Shown piece after piece: positions 17,372 through 26,149 of a stretch of DNA of 64,000 nucleotides. The stretch spans positions 6,944,001-7,008,000 of the forward strand of contig OZ253960.1 of assembly GCA_965267435.1 (NCBI GenBank), written 5' to 3'. Position numbers and translations under genes: made by a program. The first letter of the stretch is position 1. Each line of letters begins with the position of its first letter. The notes beneath the pieces are model-generated. The model searched no databases. It had not been told where the DNA came from and was given only the letters and a program-made list of their open reading frames with translations. Source of the DNA: JAWPMT01 sp965267435. GTDB lineage: Bacteria; Bacteroidota; Bacteroidia; Cytophagales; Cyclobacteriaceae.

Positions 17372-17740
17372 GATCTCCTCAGAGTCACTCTAGTAGCCGT
17401 GGCTGAGGTTGGACAGATGTCATGAGGACTCTGAGGTTTTGGGTGAAATTCCTCCTCATCTCAGAGTCCCGGTCCGGTGACTCTGAGTAGTTGTCACTGA
17501 TCAATATGGATTTGCAATCCATCGACTCGGATCGCAGATCCGCCGCATTCATGGTTCGGGATGCCCTTCGGAACATCCCGAACAGCAGTATGTAAAGGGA
17601 CTCACCCTCAAAAGCAAGGTCATTTTGACGCAGGAAAAATCTTTAGGCGACTTTCGAAAGATCGTCCATCAATCCCAATGGATGCTTCCGCTGTCAGCAT
17701 GACCTTAGGGAGTATTGCTGTTGAGGGTGGCTTATTCTGT
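17372..17740. repeat. Hairpin-rich tandem repeat, unit 2
   Basis: Second unit, over about 90 percent identical to unit 1 outside a short variable stretch near 17391-17412. All the hairpins are kept. The last hairpin is perfect here (GTTCGGGATG with CATCCCGAAC), whereas unit 1 has one mismatch in it. The unit ends within a few bases of the recN stop codon, so the leftward operon transcript would run into these hairpins; they may act as its 3' end. Confidence 0.8.
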
Positions 17741-17743
17741 CGC

Positions 17744-19402
17744 CTACGCCAGAGCATCCAGCAACTCCTGCGCACTCTCTTGCGCCTTGGCACTGGGATT
17801 ATTGCCTCCGATCATCCGAGCGATGGTATCAATACGATCCTCCTGCTCCAGCTTCCGGATCTTGCTCACTGATTTGATCGACTCGTGGTCTTTGTACACG
17901 AAGTAGTGTGTATCAGCCGCAGCGGCGAACTGCGGGAGGTGACTGATAGAAACAATCTGATGATGCTCGCTCATCTTCTTCATGAGCTTTACCATTTGGA
18001 TGGCCACCTCGCCAGAGACCCCCGTATCGATCTCATCAAAGATCACGGTCGGCATCGCCGACTTGCGCGCTACGAGGAACTTCACCGCAAAGATCAATCG
18101 GGAAAACTCACCCCCAGAGGCCACTTCCTTTAGGGGCCGGGCGATCATGCCCTTGTTGGCCGTGAAGAGGAACTCTATCTGATCGGCGCCATCCCGGGAA
18201 GGTGCCTTTGAATCTACGACCACTTCCACCTGGCCATTTTCGATCCCGATGGTTCGGATGATTTTTTCGATCTCTGTCGCTAGATCCAATGCTGCCAGCT
18301 TACGGGACTCGGTCAAGGCTTTCGCAGTGCCCTGCATCGCAGACTCCGCTTTGGCGACCGTTTTGGTAAGCTTGTTGATATCCTCATCCAGGCTGTCAAC
18401 CGCCTGCAACTCCTGGTCCAGCTTTTCTCGCAACCGGATCAGTTCATCAACTGTTCCGAGACCATGCTTCTGCTGAAGGCGGAAAATGAGATCAATTCGG
18501 TCCTTGACTTCCTGCAAGCGGCCCGGATCCAGATGCACCTTATCGTTTTCAGAAGTGATCTCACCGACCAGGTCTCGCAATTCGATTAGCGAACTTTCCA
18601 ATCGGTCCGATAGTGCTTGAAAGCTTTCTGAATACGGGGCGATCTTTGACAGTTGAAGGGAAATGCTCTTAAGCTGATCCAGTACAGCGAAGTCACCTTG
18701 GTCCAGCGCTTGTTCCGCCATTGCCAGCGCTTCTTTGATTTCCTCCGCGTTTTCCAGTGCGGCCAGTTCAGCTTCCAGTGACTCCTGGTCACCGGCTGTC
18801 AGCTGTGCCTCAGACAGCTCATTAAAGATGAACTGCTTATAGTCCAGTTCCTCGGCCGACGCTTTGGCCTGGGATTGCAGTGCTTCCAGTTCTTTTCTGT
18901 GCCTATCGTACTGATCAAATGCCTCCTCGTGCTGCGCCAGGAGCTGTGGGTGCTGGGCAAATGCGTCCAGTGTCTGCAGCTGATACCGGTTTTTCCCCAG
19001 TTCCAGGGTCTCGTGCTGAGAGTGTATATCCAGGAGTTTGGGTCCCAAAGTCTTAAGCACATCCAGCGTTACTGGGGTATCATTCACAAACGCCCTGGAT
19101 TTTCCAGCGGGATTGATCTCACGTCGAATCACGCATGGGTCTTCATAATCCAGATCGAGCTCGTCAAACAGGGATTGCAATCGGTACTCGCGGATATCAA
19201 ATATCCCCTCCACGGAACACTTGGTAGATTCATCGAAAAGCACCTTCACATCCGCGCGGCTGCCGAGGATAAGCCCAATGGCCCCGAGCATGATGGACTT
19301 GCCCGCACCCGTCTCGCCTGTGATGATGTTGAGGCGCTCAGAGGGCCGCAACTCAAGCTCTTGAATCAACGCGTAGTTTTTAATGATCAGGGATTGGATC
19401 AT
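17744..19402 (-). CDS. recN: DNA repair protein RecN
   Basis: RecN is an SMC-like ATPase that holds broken DNA ends during recombinational repair. The 552-residue protein has the Walker A motif GETGAGKS (29-36) in the N-terminal head (MIQSLIIKNYALIQELEL), then two long coiled-coil arms (about 155-215 and 265-350). The C-terminal head carries the ABC-type signature EVASGGEFSRLIFAVKF, Walker B TVIFDEIDTGVSG, and the QIVSISHLPQFAA switch. Its start overlaps the preceding 75-residue gene by four bases. It is the last gene of the bamD operon and ends against the tandem repeats. Confidence 0.96.
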   Translation of the reverse strand: MIQSLIIKNYALIQELELRPSERLNIITGETGAGKSIMLGAIGLILGSRADVKVLFDESTKCSVEGIFDIREYRLQSLFDELDLDYEDPCVIRREINPAGKSRAFVNDTPVTLDVLKTLGPKLLDIHSQHETLELGKNRYQLQTLDAFAQHPQLLAQHEEAFDQYDRHRKELEALQSQAKASAEELDYKQFIFNELSEAQLTAGDQESLEAELAALENAEEIKEALAMAEQALDQGDFAVLDQLKSISLQLSKIAPYSESFQALSDRLESSLIELRDLVGEITSENDKVHLDPGRLQEVKDRIDLIFRLQQKHGLGTVDELIRLREKLDQELQAVDSLDEDINKLTKTVAKAESAMQGTAKALTESRKLAALDLATEIEKIIRTIGIENGQVEVVVDSKAPSRDGADQIEFLFTANKGMIARPLKEVASGGEFSRLIFAVKFLVARKSAMPTVIFDEIDTGVSGEVAIQMVKLMKKMSEHHQIVSISHLPQFAAAADTHYFVYKDHESIKSVSKIRKLEQEDRIDTIARMIGGNNPSAKAQESAQELLDALA

Positions 19403-19626
19403 GGGACCTTAGGAACTGTTTCGTCAAACCAAAGTTCTCGGATGTCCTGCAAATTTAGCTCGCGCTTGTGACCCAGCGCATTCCTTACCCGTAGTTTGTC
19501 TTTGTCCATCGTCAGCAGCTGACAGCGAATGGCCTCATTGCTTTTCAGCACCACATGTAGGTATTTCGCGGTTCCTGCGAAGGTGCGCAGGTCCTTGAAG
19601 GCTATTTTTCGTTGGATGGTCGACAC
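19399..19626 (-). CDS. Small conserved-context protein, possibly Sm/SH3-like
   Basis: 75 residues, basic, beginning MSTIQRKIAFKDLRTFAGTAKYLHVVLKSN. The pattern of short strands (AIRCQLLTMDKDKLRVRNALGHKRELNLQDIRELWF) looks like a small all-beta barrel of the Sm or SH3 type, such as those that bind RNA or act as regulators; this is a shape-based guess. It lies between porD and recN and overlaps recN by four bases (ATGA), so it is a genuine operon member. No family name can be given. Confidence 0.7.
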   Translation of the reverse strand: MSTIQRKIAFKDLRTFAGTAKYLHVVLKSNEAIRCQLLTMDKDKLRVRNALGHKRELNLQDIRELWFDETVPKVP

Positions 19627-19652
19627 GGGTGAGGGGTTTTGGCTAAGATCAC

Positions 19653-20546
19653 TTATTTGATCATTACACCAAAAAGCTCCGCTTTCGTTGGGTCGATCGT
19701 GGTGAGGATGTTGTAAGCCTGGCGTCGCGGGGCGATATTGCCCGTGGAGAATATTTGTGCCAGCTCCTCTGACTTGGCATCGAGAAAGGCGATGGTGAAA
19801 ATTGTTCGTGGCCGGGCCTTGTCCGCTTCCTGCAGTAGCTCAAGGCACTCGAGGATTTTTTGACGAGCCTCGTCCGGTTTGTCATTCAAGACGTCCATTC
19901 CGAGACGGTGGTAGGTGTAGTAGGCCCTGCGAATACCTTCCAGTTGGTTGCTTAGGGCGTTCTCCGCAAACCAATATCGATTTCGTACACTGTTGAATTG
20001 ATCCCAGCCCACGAAACCGGACTGCTGGGAGTTTAAGACGATCTGCCAGGCGCTTTGGAAGTAGGGCTCGCCGCCCAGTTCGCTAAAGGAGTCATAGTCC
20101 AGGCCGATGATCATGTAGGCGTAGAAGGCCAGGAGGGACGTGATATTGCTGGTAAACGTGTTTTCGTTGAATTGGAGCGGCTGGGACGTGATGTACTCAA
20201 ACGTCCAGTCCCGGTCGGCAAAATTCAAAAGGACCGACTCATAGTCGGTGTTGAATACGGGCCGCGAAGAAAGTATCTGCACCGACGCTTCAAATACGCC
20301 GATGCTTGGCATTTCAGAAACGTTGATGATCAGGTTGCACTTGATCTTCTCCTCTTGCTCGTACTCATCATTGGTCCACTTCCGGTTGTTGAGAAACTCA
20401 GCAAAGGCCACTTCCATTTCCTGGAAGATGGCTCTTTCGGAAGTCTGTACTTGTTGTGCGTTGACAATCACCCGGCAGTTCAGCTCCTGGCCTTTGGCCG
20501 AGAAACCAACCAGTACCACCCATATGAAGATCAAACTTCTAGCCAT
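19653..20546 (-). CDS. porD: Type IX secretion system protein PorD (DUF4835 family)
   Basis: 297 residues with a signal peptide (cleavage near SAKGQE, residue 20) and then the highly typical ELNCRVIVNAQQVQTSERAIFQEME start of DUF4835. Other family features are FNNRKWT-like FLNNRKWTNDEY, IKCNLIINV and LLAFYAYMIIGLDYDSFSELGG. PorD is a periplasmic or outer-membrane accessory of the T9SS required for protein export and gliding in relatives. Its presence fits the T9SS-type C-terminal domain on the subtilase at 40.5 kb. It overlaps coaBC by 8 bases, the standard gene order in this phylum. Confidence 0.92.
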   Translation of the reverse strand: MARSLIFIWVVLVGFSAKGQELNCRVIVNAQQVQTSERAIFQEMEVAFAEFLNNRKWTNDEYEQEEKIKCNLIINVSEMPSIGVFEASVQILSSRPVFNTDYESVLLNFADRDWTFEYITSQPLQFNENTFTSNITSLLAFYAYMIIGLDYDSFSELGGEPYFQSAWQIVLNSQQSGFVGWDQFNSVRNRYWFAENALSNQLEGIRRAYYTYHRLGMDVLNDKPDEARQKILECLELLQEADKARPRTIFTIAFLDAKSEELAQIFSTGNIAPRRQAYNILTTIDPTKAELFGVMIK

Positions 20547-21741
20547 TCAGTCGCTTGCTAATTACTTTGACAATATCCGAAGCTACGGCATCTTTTGACT
20601 TTAACTCAAAATCCTGTTGGTTATTATCAGGAAAGAAGAAACTCACTTTGTTGGTGTTGTGTGAAAAACCTGCGCCCTTATCGTTGAGCGAATTGAGGAC
20701 AATCATATCGAGGTTCTTCTTTTCAAGCTTCTTTTGGGCGTTTGCAGATTCGTCATCAGTCTCAAGGGCGAATCCCACAGTGAACTGGTGTGATTGCTTA
20801 CGTTGACCCATTTCTGCGGCGATGTCCTTATTGGGTATCAACTCTAAGGACAGTGTTTGCTCATCCCGCTTCAGCTTATTGTCGACGCTGGTTGAGGGCT
20901 TGTAGTCGCCAACTGCTGCGGCGAAAATGGCAATGTCTGCGTCGCCAAAGTGCTCCGATGTGGCCTTAAACATTTCATCTGCCGACTTCACCTGGATCAG
21001 GTGTACGCCGGACGCTGGTGTATACCTCGCTGGGCCCGTAATGAAAATAACATCAGCTCCTGCTGTCACACATTTTTGCGCTAGCGCAGTGCCCATTTTG
21101 CCACTAGAGTGGTTGCCGATGAATCGCACGGCATCGATGGGTTCATGCGTTGGGCCAGAGGTGATCAGTACCTTCTTGCCTGCTAGTGGCTTGTTGTCTT
21201 CCGACCAAAACTCTTCAAGCTTCGCGACCAGTGTTTCGGGCTCTGCCATGCGACCTACTCCCTGCAAGCCGCTCGCCAGTTCGCCATCTTCGGCGGCGAT
21301 GAGGTGGTTGCCGTGGGATAATAGTACTTCAATGTTTTTTTCTGTGGCCGGATGTAAGTGCATATCCAGGTCCATCGCCGGTGCGAAGAAGACCGGGCAT
21401 CTTGCTGACAGGTAAGTCGCTAGCAATAGGTTGTCTGAGAGTCCCTGGGCCATCTTGGCCAGCGTGTTGGCGCTGGCAGGGGCGACCACCATGGCATCTG
21501 CCCACAAACCTAGCTCGACATGACTTTCCCAAACGCCGGTACTGCGGTCGAAAAAGTCCGAGAAGACAGGGTTTTTGGAAAGTGTCGCAAGTGTAAGGGG
21601 AGTGATGAAGTCTTTGGCGGAGGCGGTCATGATCACCTTCACCTCTGCACCTTGCTTTACGAGAAGGCGCACAAAAAAGGCGGTCTTGTAAGCTGCTATC
21701 GAGCCCGTGACCGCCAATAAGATCTTTTTTCCCTGGAGCAT
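20539..21741 (-). CDS. coaBC: Phosphopantothenoylcysteine decarboxylase / phosphopantothenate-cysteine ligase
   Basis: A bifunctional enzyme for two consecutive steps of coenzyme A synthesis. The N-terminal CoaC flavoprotein (about 1-180) shows LLAVTGSIAAYKTAFFVRLL, the PASANTLAKMA motif and APAMDLDMHLHPA. The substrate-clamp region reads GELASGLQGVGRMAEPE; the cysteine found there in E. coli is absent, as appears usual in Bacteroidota. The C-terminal CoaB half has VLITSGPTHEPIDAVRFIGNHSSGKMG, then AAVGDYKP and KDIAAEMG. 400 residues is the expected length. It lies 11 bases after rpoZ. Confidence 0.95.
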   Translation of the reverse strand: MLQGKKILLAVTGSIAAYKTAFFVRLLVKQGAEVKVIMTASAKDFITPLTLATLSKNPVFSDFFDRSTGVWESHVELGLWADAMVVAPASANTLAKMAQGLSDNLLLATYLSARCPVFFAPAMDLDMHLHPATEKNIEVLLSHGNHLIAAEDGELASGLQGVGRMAEPETLVAKLEEFWSEDNKPLAGKKVLITSGPTHEPIDAVRFIGNHSSGKMGTALAQKCVTAGADVIFITGPARYTPASGVHLIQVKSADEMFKATSEHFGDADIAIFAAAVGDYKPSTSVDNKLKRDEQTLSLELIPNKDIAAEMGQRKQSHQFTVGFALETDDESANAQKKLEKKNLDMIVLNSLNDKGAGFSHNTNKVSFFFPDNNQQDFELKSKDAVASDIVKVISKRLNG

Positions 21742-21752
21742 CCGGGAAGAAT

Positions 21753-22064
21753 TTACTCTTCCTCTATCTCAGGCTTCCTATACATAACACGCCCTTCGAG
21801 AAATTCGTCGATGGCAAGCGATGATGGCTTGGGCATGCGCTCGTAGAATTTAGAGATCTCAATCTGCTCGCGATTCTCAAAAATCTCCTCAAGGTTGTCT
21901 ACAGATGAAGCAAACTCAGCAAGCTTGCCGTTGAGTTCCTCCTTATTTGTGGTGCTTATCTGTCTGGCTCTTTTGCTGATCACTACGAGGGATTCGTAGA
22001 TGTTGCCGGTGGGTGCCGCAATCTGATCGTTGTCTCTGGTTATGATAGATGGATCCGTGGCCAT
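21753..22064 (-). CDS. rpoZ: RNA polymerase omega subunit, RpoZ-like
   Basis: 103 residues. The segment APTGNIYESLVVISKRARQI corresponds to the omega core helix (N-I-Y-E-A-hydrophobic-x(4)-RAR-x-I) that wraps the beta' C-terminus. The acidic tail with FYERMPKPSSLAIDEFLEGRVMYRKPE is typical of the Bacteroidota form. It directly abuts bamD (next base) and precedes coaBC. The same bamD-rpoZ-coaBC-porD-recN order is widespread in the phylum, which supports the call. Confidence 0.88.
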   Translation of the reverse strand: MATDPSIITRDNDQIAAPTGNIYESLVVISKRARQISTTNKEELNGKLAEFASSVDNLEEIFENREQIEISKFYERMPKPSSLAIDEFLEGRVMYRKPEIEEE

Positions 22065-22895
22065 TTATGATTTATTTTTTTGATCCGCAAATTTAGCTAA
22101 TTCTTCGATACTTTTCTGGTATATCTCACCTGCGTCCTTTAGGAACGGGCTTTCGGGATACCTTTCGAGCATGATTTCATACTTTTCGATTGCCTCTCGG
22201 AAGCGTTCTTCCTGCTTTCGATACGTACTCTGCCGGGCATAGTTGTACTGCGTCTCAACAATGAGATACATGATCTCCTCATTGAACTTGCTGTCCGGGA
22301 AGTTCCTTTGGAAGTTGTCGAAGGTTACCAGCGCAGGTTGGAAGCCTTTGATCCCTTTGATCTGATAGAATAGCTTGGCATTGTCATAGGCCTTTCTTTC
22401 CAGCTTTACCTGTAGTTCATCGATGAGCTCGTCGGCCTGCTTGGAGTATTCAGAATAGGGGTATTGGTTGATGAAGTTCTGCAGTGCGGCCACGGCCTCG
22501 TACGTACTCGTTTGATCGAGAGAATACTTAGGGGATTGCTTATATAAAGAGTAGGCTCTCATAAATGCCGCTTCCATCACGTATTCACTTCGGCCATAGA
22601 TTTCGACAAAAGTCTTGAAGTAGTGGGCACTGAGAATGTACTGACGTTGGTGAAAGTGACAATAGGCAAAGTAGAAATTGCCGAGTTCTGCTTCTGCAGT
22701 ACCTCTGATAATGGGAAGAATGTTCTCTAATAGTTGCGAGGCCTTGTAGTACTCCTCCTCTTCGTAGTACTCCAATGCCGCCGCATATTTCGCCTGCCAG
22801 TCCGCGGTCTTCATCATCTTCCGGAACTTGCTGCAGCCACTTGCCATTACCAGAAGCAAAAGCAATACGACGTACTTCCCTAACCTATTCGTCAT
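22065..22895 (-). CDS. bamD: Outer membrane protein assembly lipoprotein BamD
   Basis: 276 residues from the ATG at 22895. A lipoprotein signal peptide ends in MASGC (Cys21), followed by five TPR-like repeats (for example YAAALEYYEEEEYYKASQLLENILP and AFMRAYSLYKQSPKYSLDQTSTYEAVAALQNFINQYP). BamD helps BamA fold barrel proteins into the outer membrane. An in-frame GTG at 22931 would add 12 residues, but that extension lies on the promoter -7 box, so the ATG is preferred. It is the first gene of a six-gene operon. Confidence 0.93.
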   Translation of the reverse strand: MTNRLGKYVVLLLLLVMASGCSKFRKMMKTADWQAKYAAALEYYEEEEYYKASQLLENILPIIRGTAEAELGNFYFAYCHFHQRQYILSAHYFKTFVEIYGRSEYVMEAAFMRAYSLYKQSPKYSLDQTSTYEAVAALQNFINQYPYSEYSKQADELIDELQVKLERKAYDNAKLFYQIKGIKGFQPALVTFDNFQRNFPDSKFNEEIMYLIVETQYNYARQSTYRKQEERFREAIEKYEIMLERYPESPFLKDAGEIYQKSIEELAKFADQKNKS

Positions 22896-22918
22896 TCTTC
22901 TCTTTGTCAAATCGAGCG

Positions 22919-22950
22919 CAAAGGTACCCACTCCACGAATTAACTGGAAA
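22919..22950 (-). promoter_or_regulatory. Promoter of the bamD-rpoZ-coaBC-porD-recN operon
   Basis: On the minus strand TACCTTTG (22919-22926) fits TAnnTTTG exactly. TTTC (22947-22950), one base off TTTG, lies upstream with a 20-base spacer. The transcript would start about 20-25 bases before the bamD ATG at 22895, and the promoter overlaps the 3' end of the OstA-like gene. Confidence 0.6.
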
Positions 22951-22960
22951 CGAAATCAAA

Positions 22961-24640
22961 TCATTGGCTGCCTCGGGGCCTTTTAACATTTTTTAGTAGC
23001 TCCGAGCGGGGCACGGTAGTTTCAGGAATTGTCGGAAGCAACTCCTCAGGAGGCGATCCTTCGGGTACCCCCTCCTGGTTGAGTCCTTGTGAATCTTTGT
23101 AAATGTCGGCCTTTGTCGGGCGTTCCTCGATTCGCCAGGAAAACCCTGGCAGCTTTGTTACACTGGGAGTGATCTCGTGCGGAGGGAAGAACTTGCCCTC
23201 CGGTTCCACATAGAATCGAATCAGCGACATCTCCCGGTCCGCAAACTCAATTTTCATGGAACTACAAATCATCTTACTGAGACCCATGAGTGTGGAGTCC
23301 CCCTCCTCGAGGGCGTAGTAGATGGTCTCCGCATTACCATCGACTGTGATGAAATCAATGTAGTTTCCTTCAAAAAAAGCCTCCATGTTCCGACCCTTTA
23401 TTTGGTTGTGGTTCAGCAATGTGTCCTGCGACGTGAGGAAGGAATTCTTGTACAGATTCATTTTTCGGATCTCGTCTTCGCTGACGTGTAGGGCGATCGT
23501 GTCTGCCGTGATTTGACTCTTTTCATTCCAGAGAATCGGATCCCCGTAGAGGTAAATCACCGAGTCTTCCAGAAAATAAGAGGCCGAGTCGGCTCGCCCT
23601 TGCAATCCCTTCTTGAATACCCTGATGTTGTGGTAGGCAAGAATACGCTCCTGGGACTTGTCCTCGTTCTCGATGGCTACCAGCGTGTCGGCAGCAAGGA
23701 AGAAGGTGTCCTGCTTCAGAATGCGCTTCATGACAGGGCTGCCATAGACTTTACTCACACCCGTACTTTTGTTGTGAAACCCTTCGTCACCCACGATGAT
23801 GATGTCTTCATTCTTCTCAGTCAGTAGCACATCCCCCACACTCTTGTAGTAGCGGTTCAGATCATCGAAAAAGAGCTCATTCCCTTCCAGTTCGTAGTCC
23901 TCCGTTTGGAATTTGCCATTCTCAAAATCGGATTGATCTATTTCCGTTCGGAAGACGCCCCCGTTGGCAAATAGTTTGTCTCCTTCTTCTGTCTCAATGA
24001 TCGTCGGGCCTTGGGAGTAGGCGATTTTCGTTCTGGTATCATATCGGAGGGTGTCAGTCCGTAAAGTGTAGTCTGGTGAGATCAGCACCACATCTGTATA
24101 GAACAAGGCGTAATCCTGTAGACCATAGAAAAAAGCCGTCTGACTAGACAGCGTATTTGTGGGATCTTCCAACCTACCACCAAGGAAGTAATGTGCTACC
24201 TCGGTATCGAGGTTGTAGTCCAGGTTGTCTGTGTACATACGTCGCTCCCCGCGAACGTATCTCACGTTTTTGCGGAGTTGAGAGATCCTGGAGTCACCAT
24301 CGTACAGCAGTTCATCGGAGTAGATGGTGACAGAGTCGTCGACGATCTTCACATTGGAGTAGGCCTCCATGACATTTCTCTGCCTGAAGTAAAAAGAGCT
24401 GTCACAGTAGACAGTGGTCTGTTCCTGCTTGAAGACCACATCGCCGATAAGCTTTTGATACTTTTCAGATTTTTGAAGGCGGAATCCGGGAGACTCCGGA
24501 TCCTTCTGGCGCTCCCGCTTGCCGACGGTGAGCGTTTCAGCACGGTACCTGATCTTTTTGCCTTTGCCATCGCTTTGCGCCGTCGTTGATAGTGGGACTA
24601 TCAGCAGCATCAATACAAAGGAAAGTAGGAAATATCTCAT
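22961..24640 (-). CDS. OstA/LptA-like periplasmic protein
   Basis: 559 residues with a signal peptide (cleavage near TTAQS, 22) and then repeated LptA/OstA-type beta-jellyroll strands. Examples are IGDVVFKQEQTTVYCDSSFYF, NVMEAYSNVKIVDDSVTIYSDELLYDG, GVFRTE and VGDVLLTEKNEDIIIVGDEGF. Such proteins bind LPS or form part of its periplasmic transfer path. The long form, with many repeats and a charged, Pro-rich tail, is usual in Bacteroidota and differs from short enterobacterial LptA. It lies just upstream of bamD and with it forms an envelope-biogenesis group. Confidence 0.85.
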   Translation of the reverse strand: MRYFLLSFVLMLLIVPLSTTAQSDGKGKKIRYRAETLTVGKRERQKDPESPGFRLQKSEKYQKLIGDVVFKQEQTTVYCDSSFYFRQRNVMEAYSNVKIVDDSVTIYSDELLYDGDSRISQLRKNVRYVRGERRMYTDNLDYNLDTEVAHYFLGGRLEDPTNTLSSQTAFFYGLQDYALFYTDVVLISPDYTLRTDTLRYDTRTKIAYSQGPTIIETEEGDKLFANGGVFRTEIDQSDFENGKFQTEDYELEGNELFFDDLNRYYKSVGDVLLTEKNEDIIIVGDEGFHNKSTGVSKVYGSPVMKRILKQDTFFLAADTLVAIENEDKSQERILAYHNIRVFKKGLQGRADSASYFLEDSVIYLYGDPILWNEKSQITADTIALHVSEDEIRKMNLYKNSFLTSQDTLLNHNQIKGRNMEAFFEGNYIDFITVDGNAETIYYALEEGDSTLMGLSKMICSSMKIEFADREMSLIRFYVEPEGKFFPPHEITPSVTKLPGFSWRIEERPTKADIYKDSQGLNQEGVPEGSPPEELLPTIPETTVPRSELLKNVKRPRGSQ

Positions 24641-24716
24641 AAATTCGTTCGGCGACCTCTCAGCACATATTTCATCACAAAGCTACTGAAACTAACGAGG
24701 TCGGAAGCAAAAAGGT

Positions 24717-26054
24717 ATGCTGGAGGCAATGCAATCATATATCGCCGCGCGCCGCTTGTTCGCAAAGAGCGATGAACTGTTGGTGGCCGTCAGCGGTGGC
24801 GTGGATTCCATGACGCTCACGCATCTCCTGAAGACCGCTGGCTACTCACTGCAAGTGGCCCATGTCAACTTCCAACTCCGGGGTGAGGCTTCTGATGGAG
24901 ATGAAGAGTTCATTCGTGCATATTGCCGGGATAGTCAGCTCCCATTTCATACCATCAAAATGAATGCCGGGGAGTATGCTGCGGAGCACGGGCTGTCCAT
25001 TCAGATGGCAGCCAGGGATCTTAGGTATGAGTGGTTTGGGAAAATCATGCCGGAAGTGGGCTGCCAATATTTGTTGACTGCACACAATGCTGATGATAGT
25101 GTGGAGACGGCCTTGTTCAACCTTGTGAAGGGCACGGGTGTCAGTGGAGTGGCCGGCATCAAAGCAAAAACGGGAGCATACCGTCGTCCATTACTCTTTG
25201 CTACGAAGGAGGAAGTACTTGCTTATGCCACATCTCAGGGAATTACCTGGCGCGAGGACCAGTCCAATGCTGACACCAAATACATTAGGAATCAACTTCG
25301 CCACCAGGTGTTGCCTCTATTGAAGGAGATCAATCCCTCCTTGGTGTCGCATTTTGTGGATACCCAGGATCGCCTGGCAGGGGTTGAGCAATTGCTGGAT
25401 TTCGCTGTTGAAGATATCAAGTCGAGGTACCTGGAGAGGTCTGCCAGCAATTGCCAATTGGGCCTTGATTGGGTAGCCAACGACGAACGCTCGCTGGTAA
25501 TATTGTCAGTGATCCTGGAAGAGTTTGGTTGCTCTTTTCGTCAGTCTCGTCAGGTTTTTGATATGCTCAGCGGCCAGCCTGGGAAGGTCGTCACTAGTCG
25601 GACGCACACAATCAATCTGGACCGCAACCAGTTGGTCATCTGCAAATTCACAGCAAAGCATGATCCATCGGAGCAAGTACAAATCATCGTTGGTCAGTCA
25701 TTAGCCCGTTTGGGAGGCATTCAGCTTAGTTTGAAGGATGTGGATGAAGCCCCAACAAAGTGGAGAGATATTGACGACAATCAAGGCTACTTCGATCTGG
25801 ACAGGTTGCGCTTTCCGTTGACACTGCGGCGATGGCGGCCAGGTGATAGCTTCCAGCCTTTGGGAATGAACGGCAGAAAGAAGGTCAGTGACTTTTTGAT
25901 AGACCGAAGAATTCCCATTTGCGAGAAAGACCGGGTCTTCGTACTTACATCGGGTGAAGAGATTGTCTGGTTAGTGGGTCATCAGTTGGATGATAGGTAC
26001 AAAATCACGCCATCGACGAAAAGACTGATCAATATCAGCTACTCAGCTGTTTAA
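24717..26054 (+). CDS. tilS: tRNA(Ile)-lysidine synthetase
   Basis: TilS converts C34 of tRNA-Ile(CAU) to lysidine, so that it reads AUA. The 445-residue protein has the PP-loop SGGVDS (26-31), VAHVNFQLRGEASDGDEEF, and LLTAHNADDSVETALFNLVKGTG, RRPLLFATKEEVLAYA and DTKYIRNQLRHQVLPLLKEINP. The C-terminal substrate domain includes RRWRPGDSFQPLGMNGRKKVSDFLID. It starts at an ATG 76 bases from the divergent OstA-like gene. No strong promoter motif was seen in that short gap. Confidence 0.95.
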   Translation: MLEAMQSYIAARRLFAKSDELLVAVSGGVDSMTLTHLLKTAGYSLQVAHVNFQLRGEASDGDEEFIRAYCRDSQLPFHTIKMNAGEYAAEHGLSIQMAARDLRYEWFGKIMPEVGCQYLLTAHNADDSVETALFNLVKGTGVSGVAGIKAKTGAYRRPLLFATKEEVLAYATSQGITWREDQSNADTKYIRNQLRHQVLPLLKEINPSLVSHFVDTQDRLAGVEQLLDFAVEDIKSRYLERSASNCQLGLDWVANDERSLVILSVILEEFGCSFRQSRQVFDMLSGQPGKVVTSRTHTINLDRNQLVICKFTAKHDPSEQVQIIVGQSLARLGGIQLSLKDVDEAPTKWRDIDDNQGYFDLDRLRFPLTLRRWRPGDSFQPLGMNGRKKVSDFLIDRRIPICEKDRVFVLTSGEEIVWLVGHQLDDRYKITPSTKRLINISYSAV

Positions 26055-26079
26055 TCACACGGACCTTTGACTTCTGTCC

Positions 26080-26110
26080 TTTGTCCTTGAGGCAAAGGAT
26101 AGTAGTTTTG
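26080..26110 (+). promoter_or_regulatory. Consensus Bacteroidota promoter of mdh
   Basis: TTTG (26080-26083), a 19-base spacer and TAGTTTTG (26103-26110) match the -33/-7 consensus exactly. The -33 box lies inside an inverted repeat, TCCTTTG with CAAAGGA (26077-26099). This could be the end of the tilS transcript or an operator for mdh. The expected leader is about 33 bases. Confidence 0.75.
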
Positions 26111-26149
26111 GCCCAGCTAAATCAGTCTATCTAAACCAAACTAGAAAAA

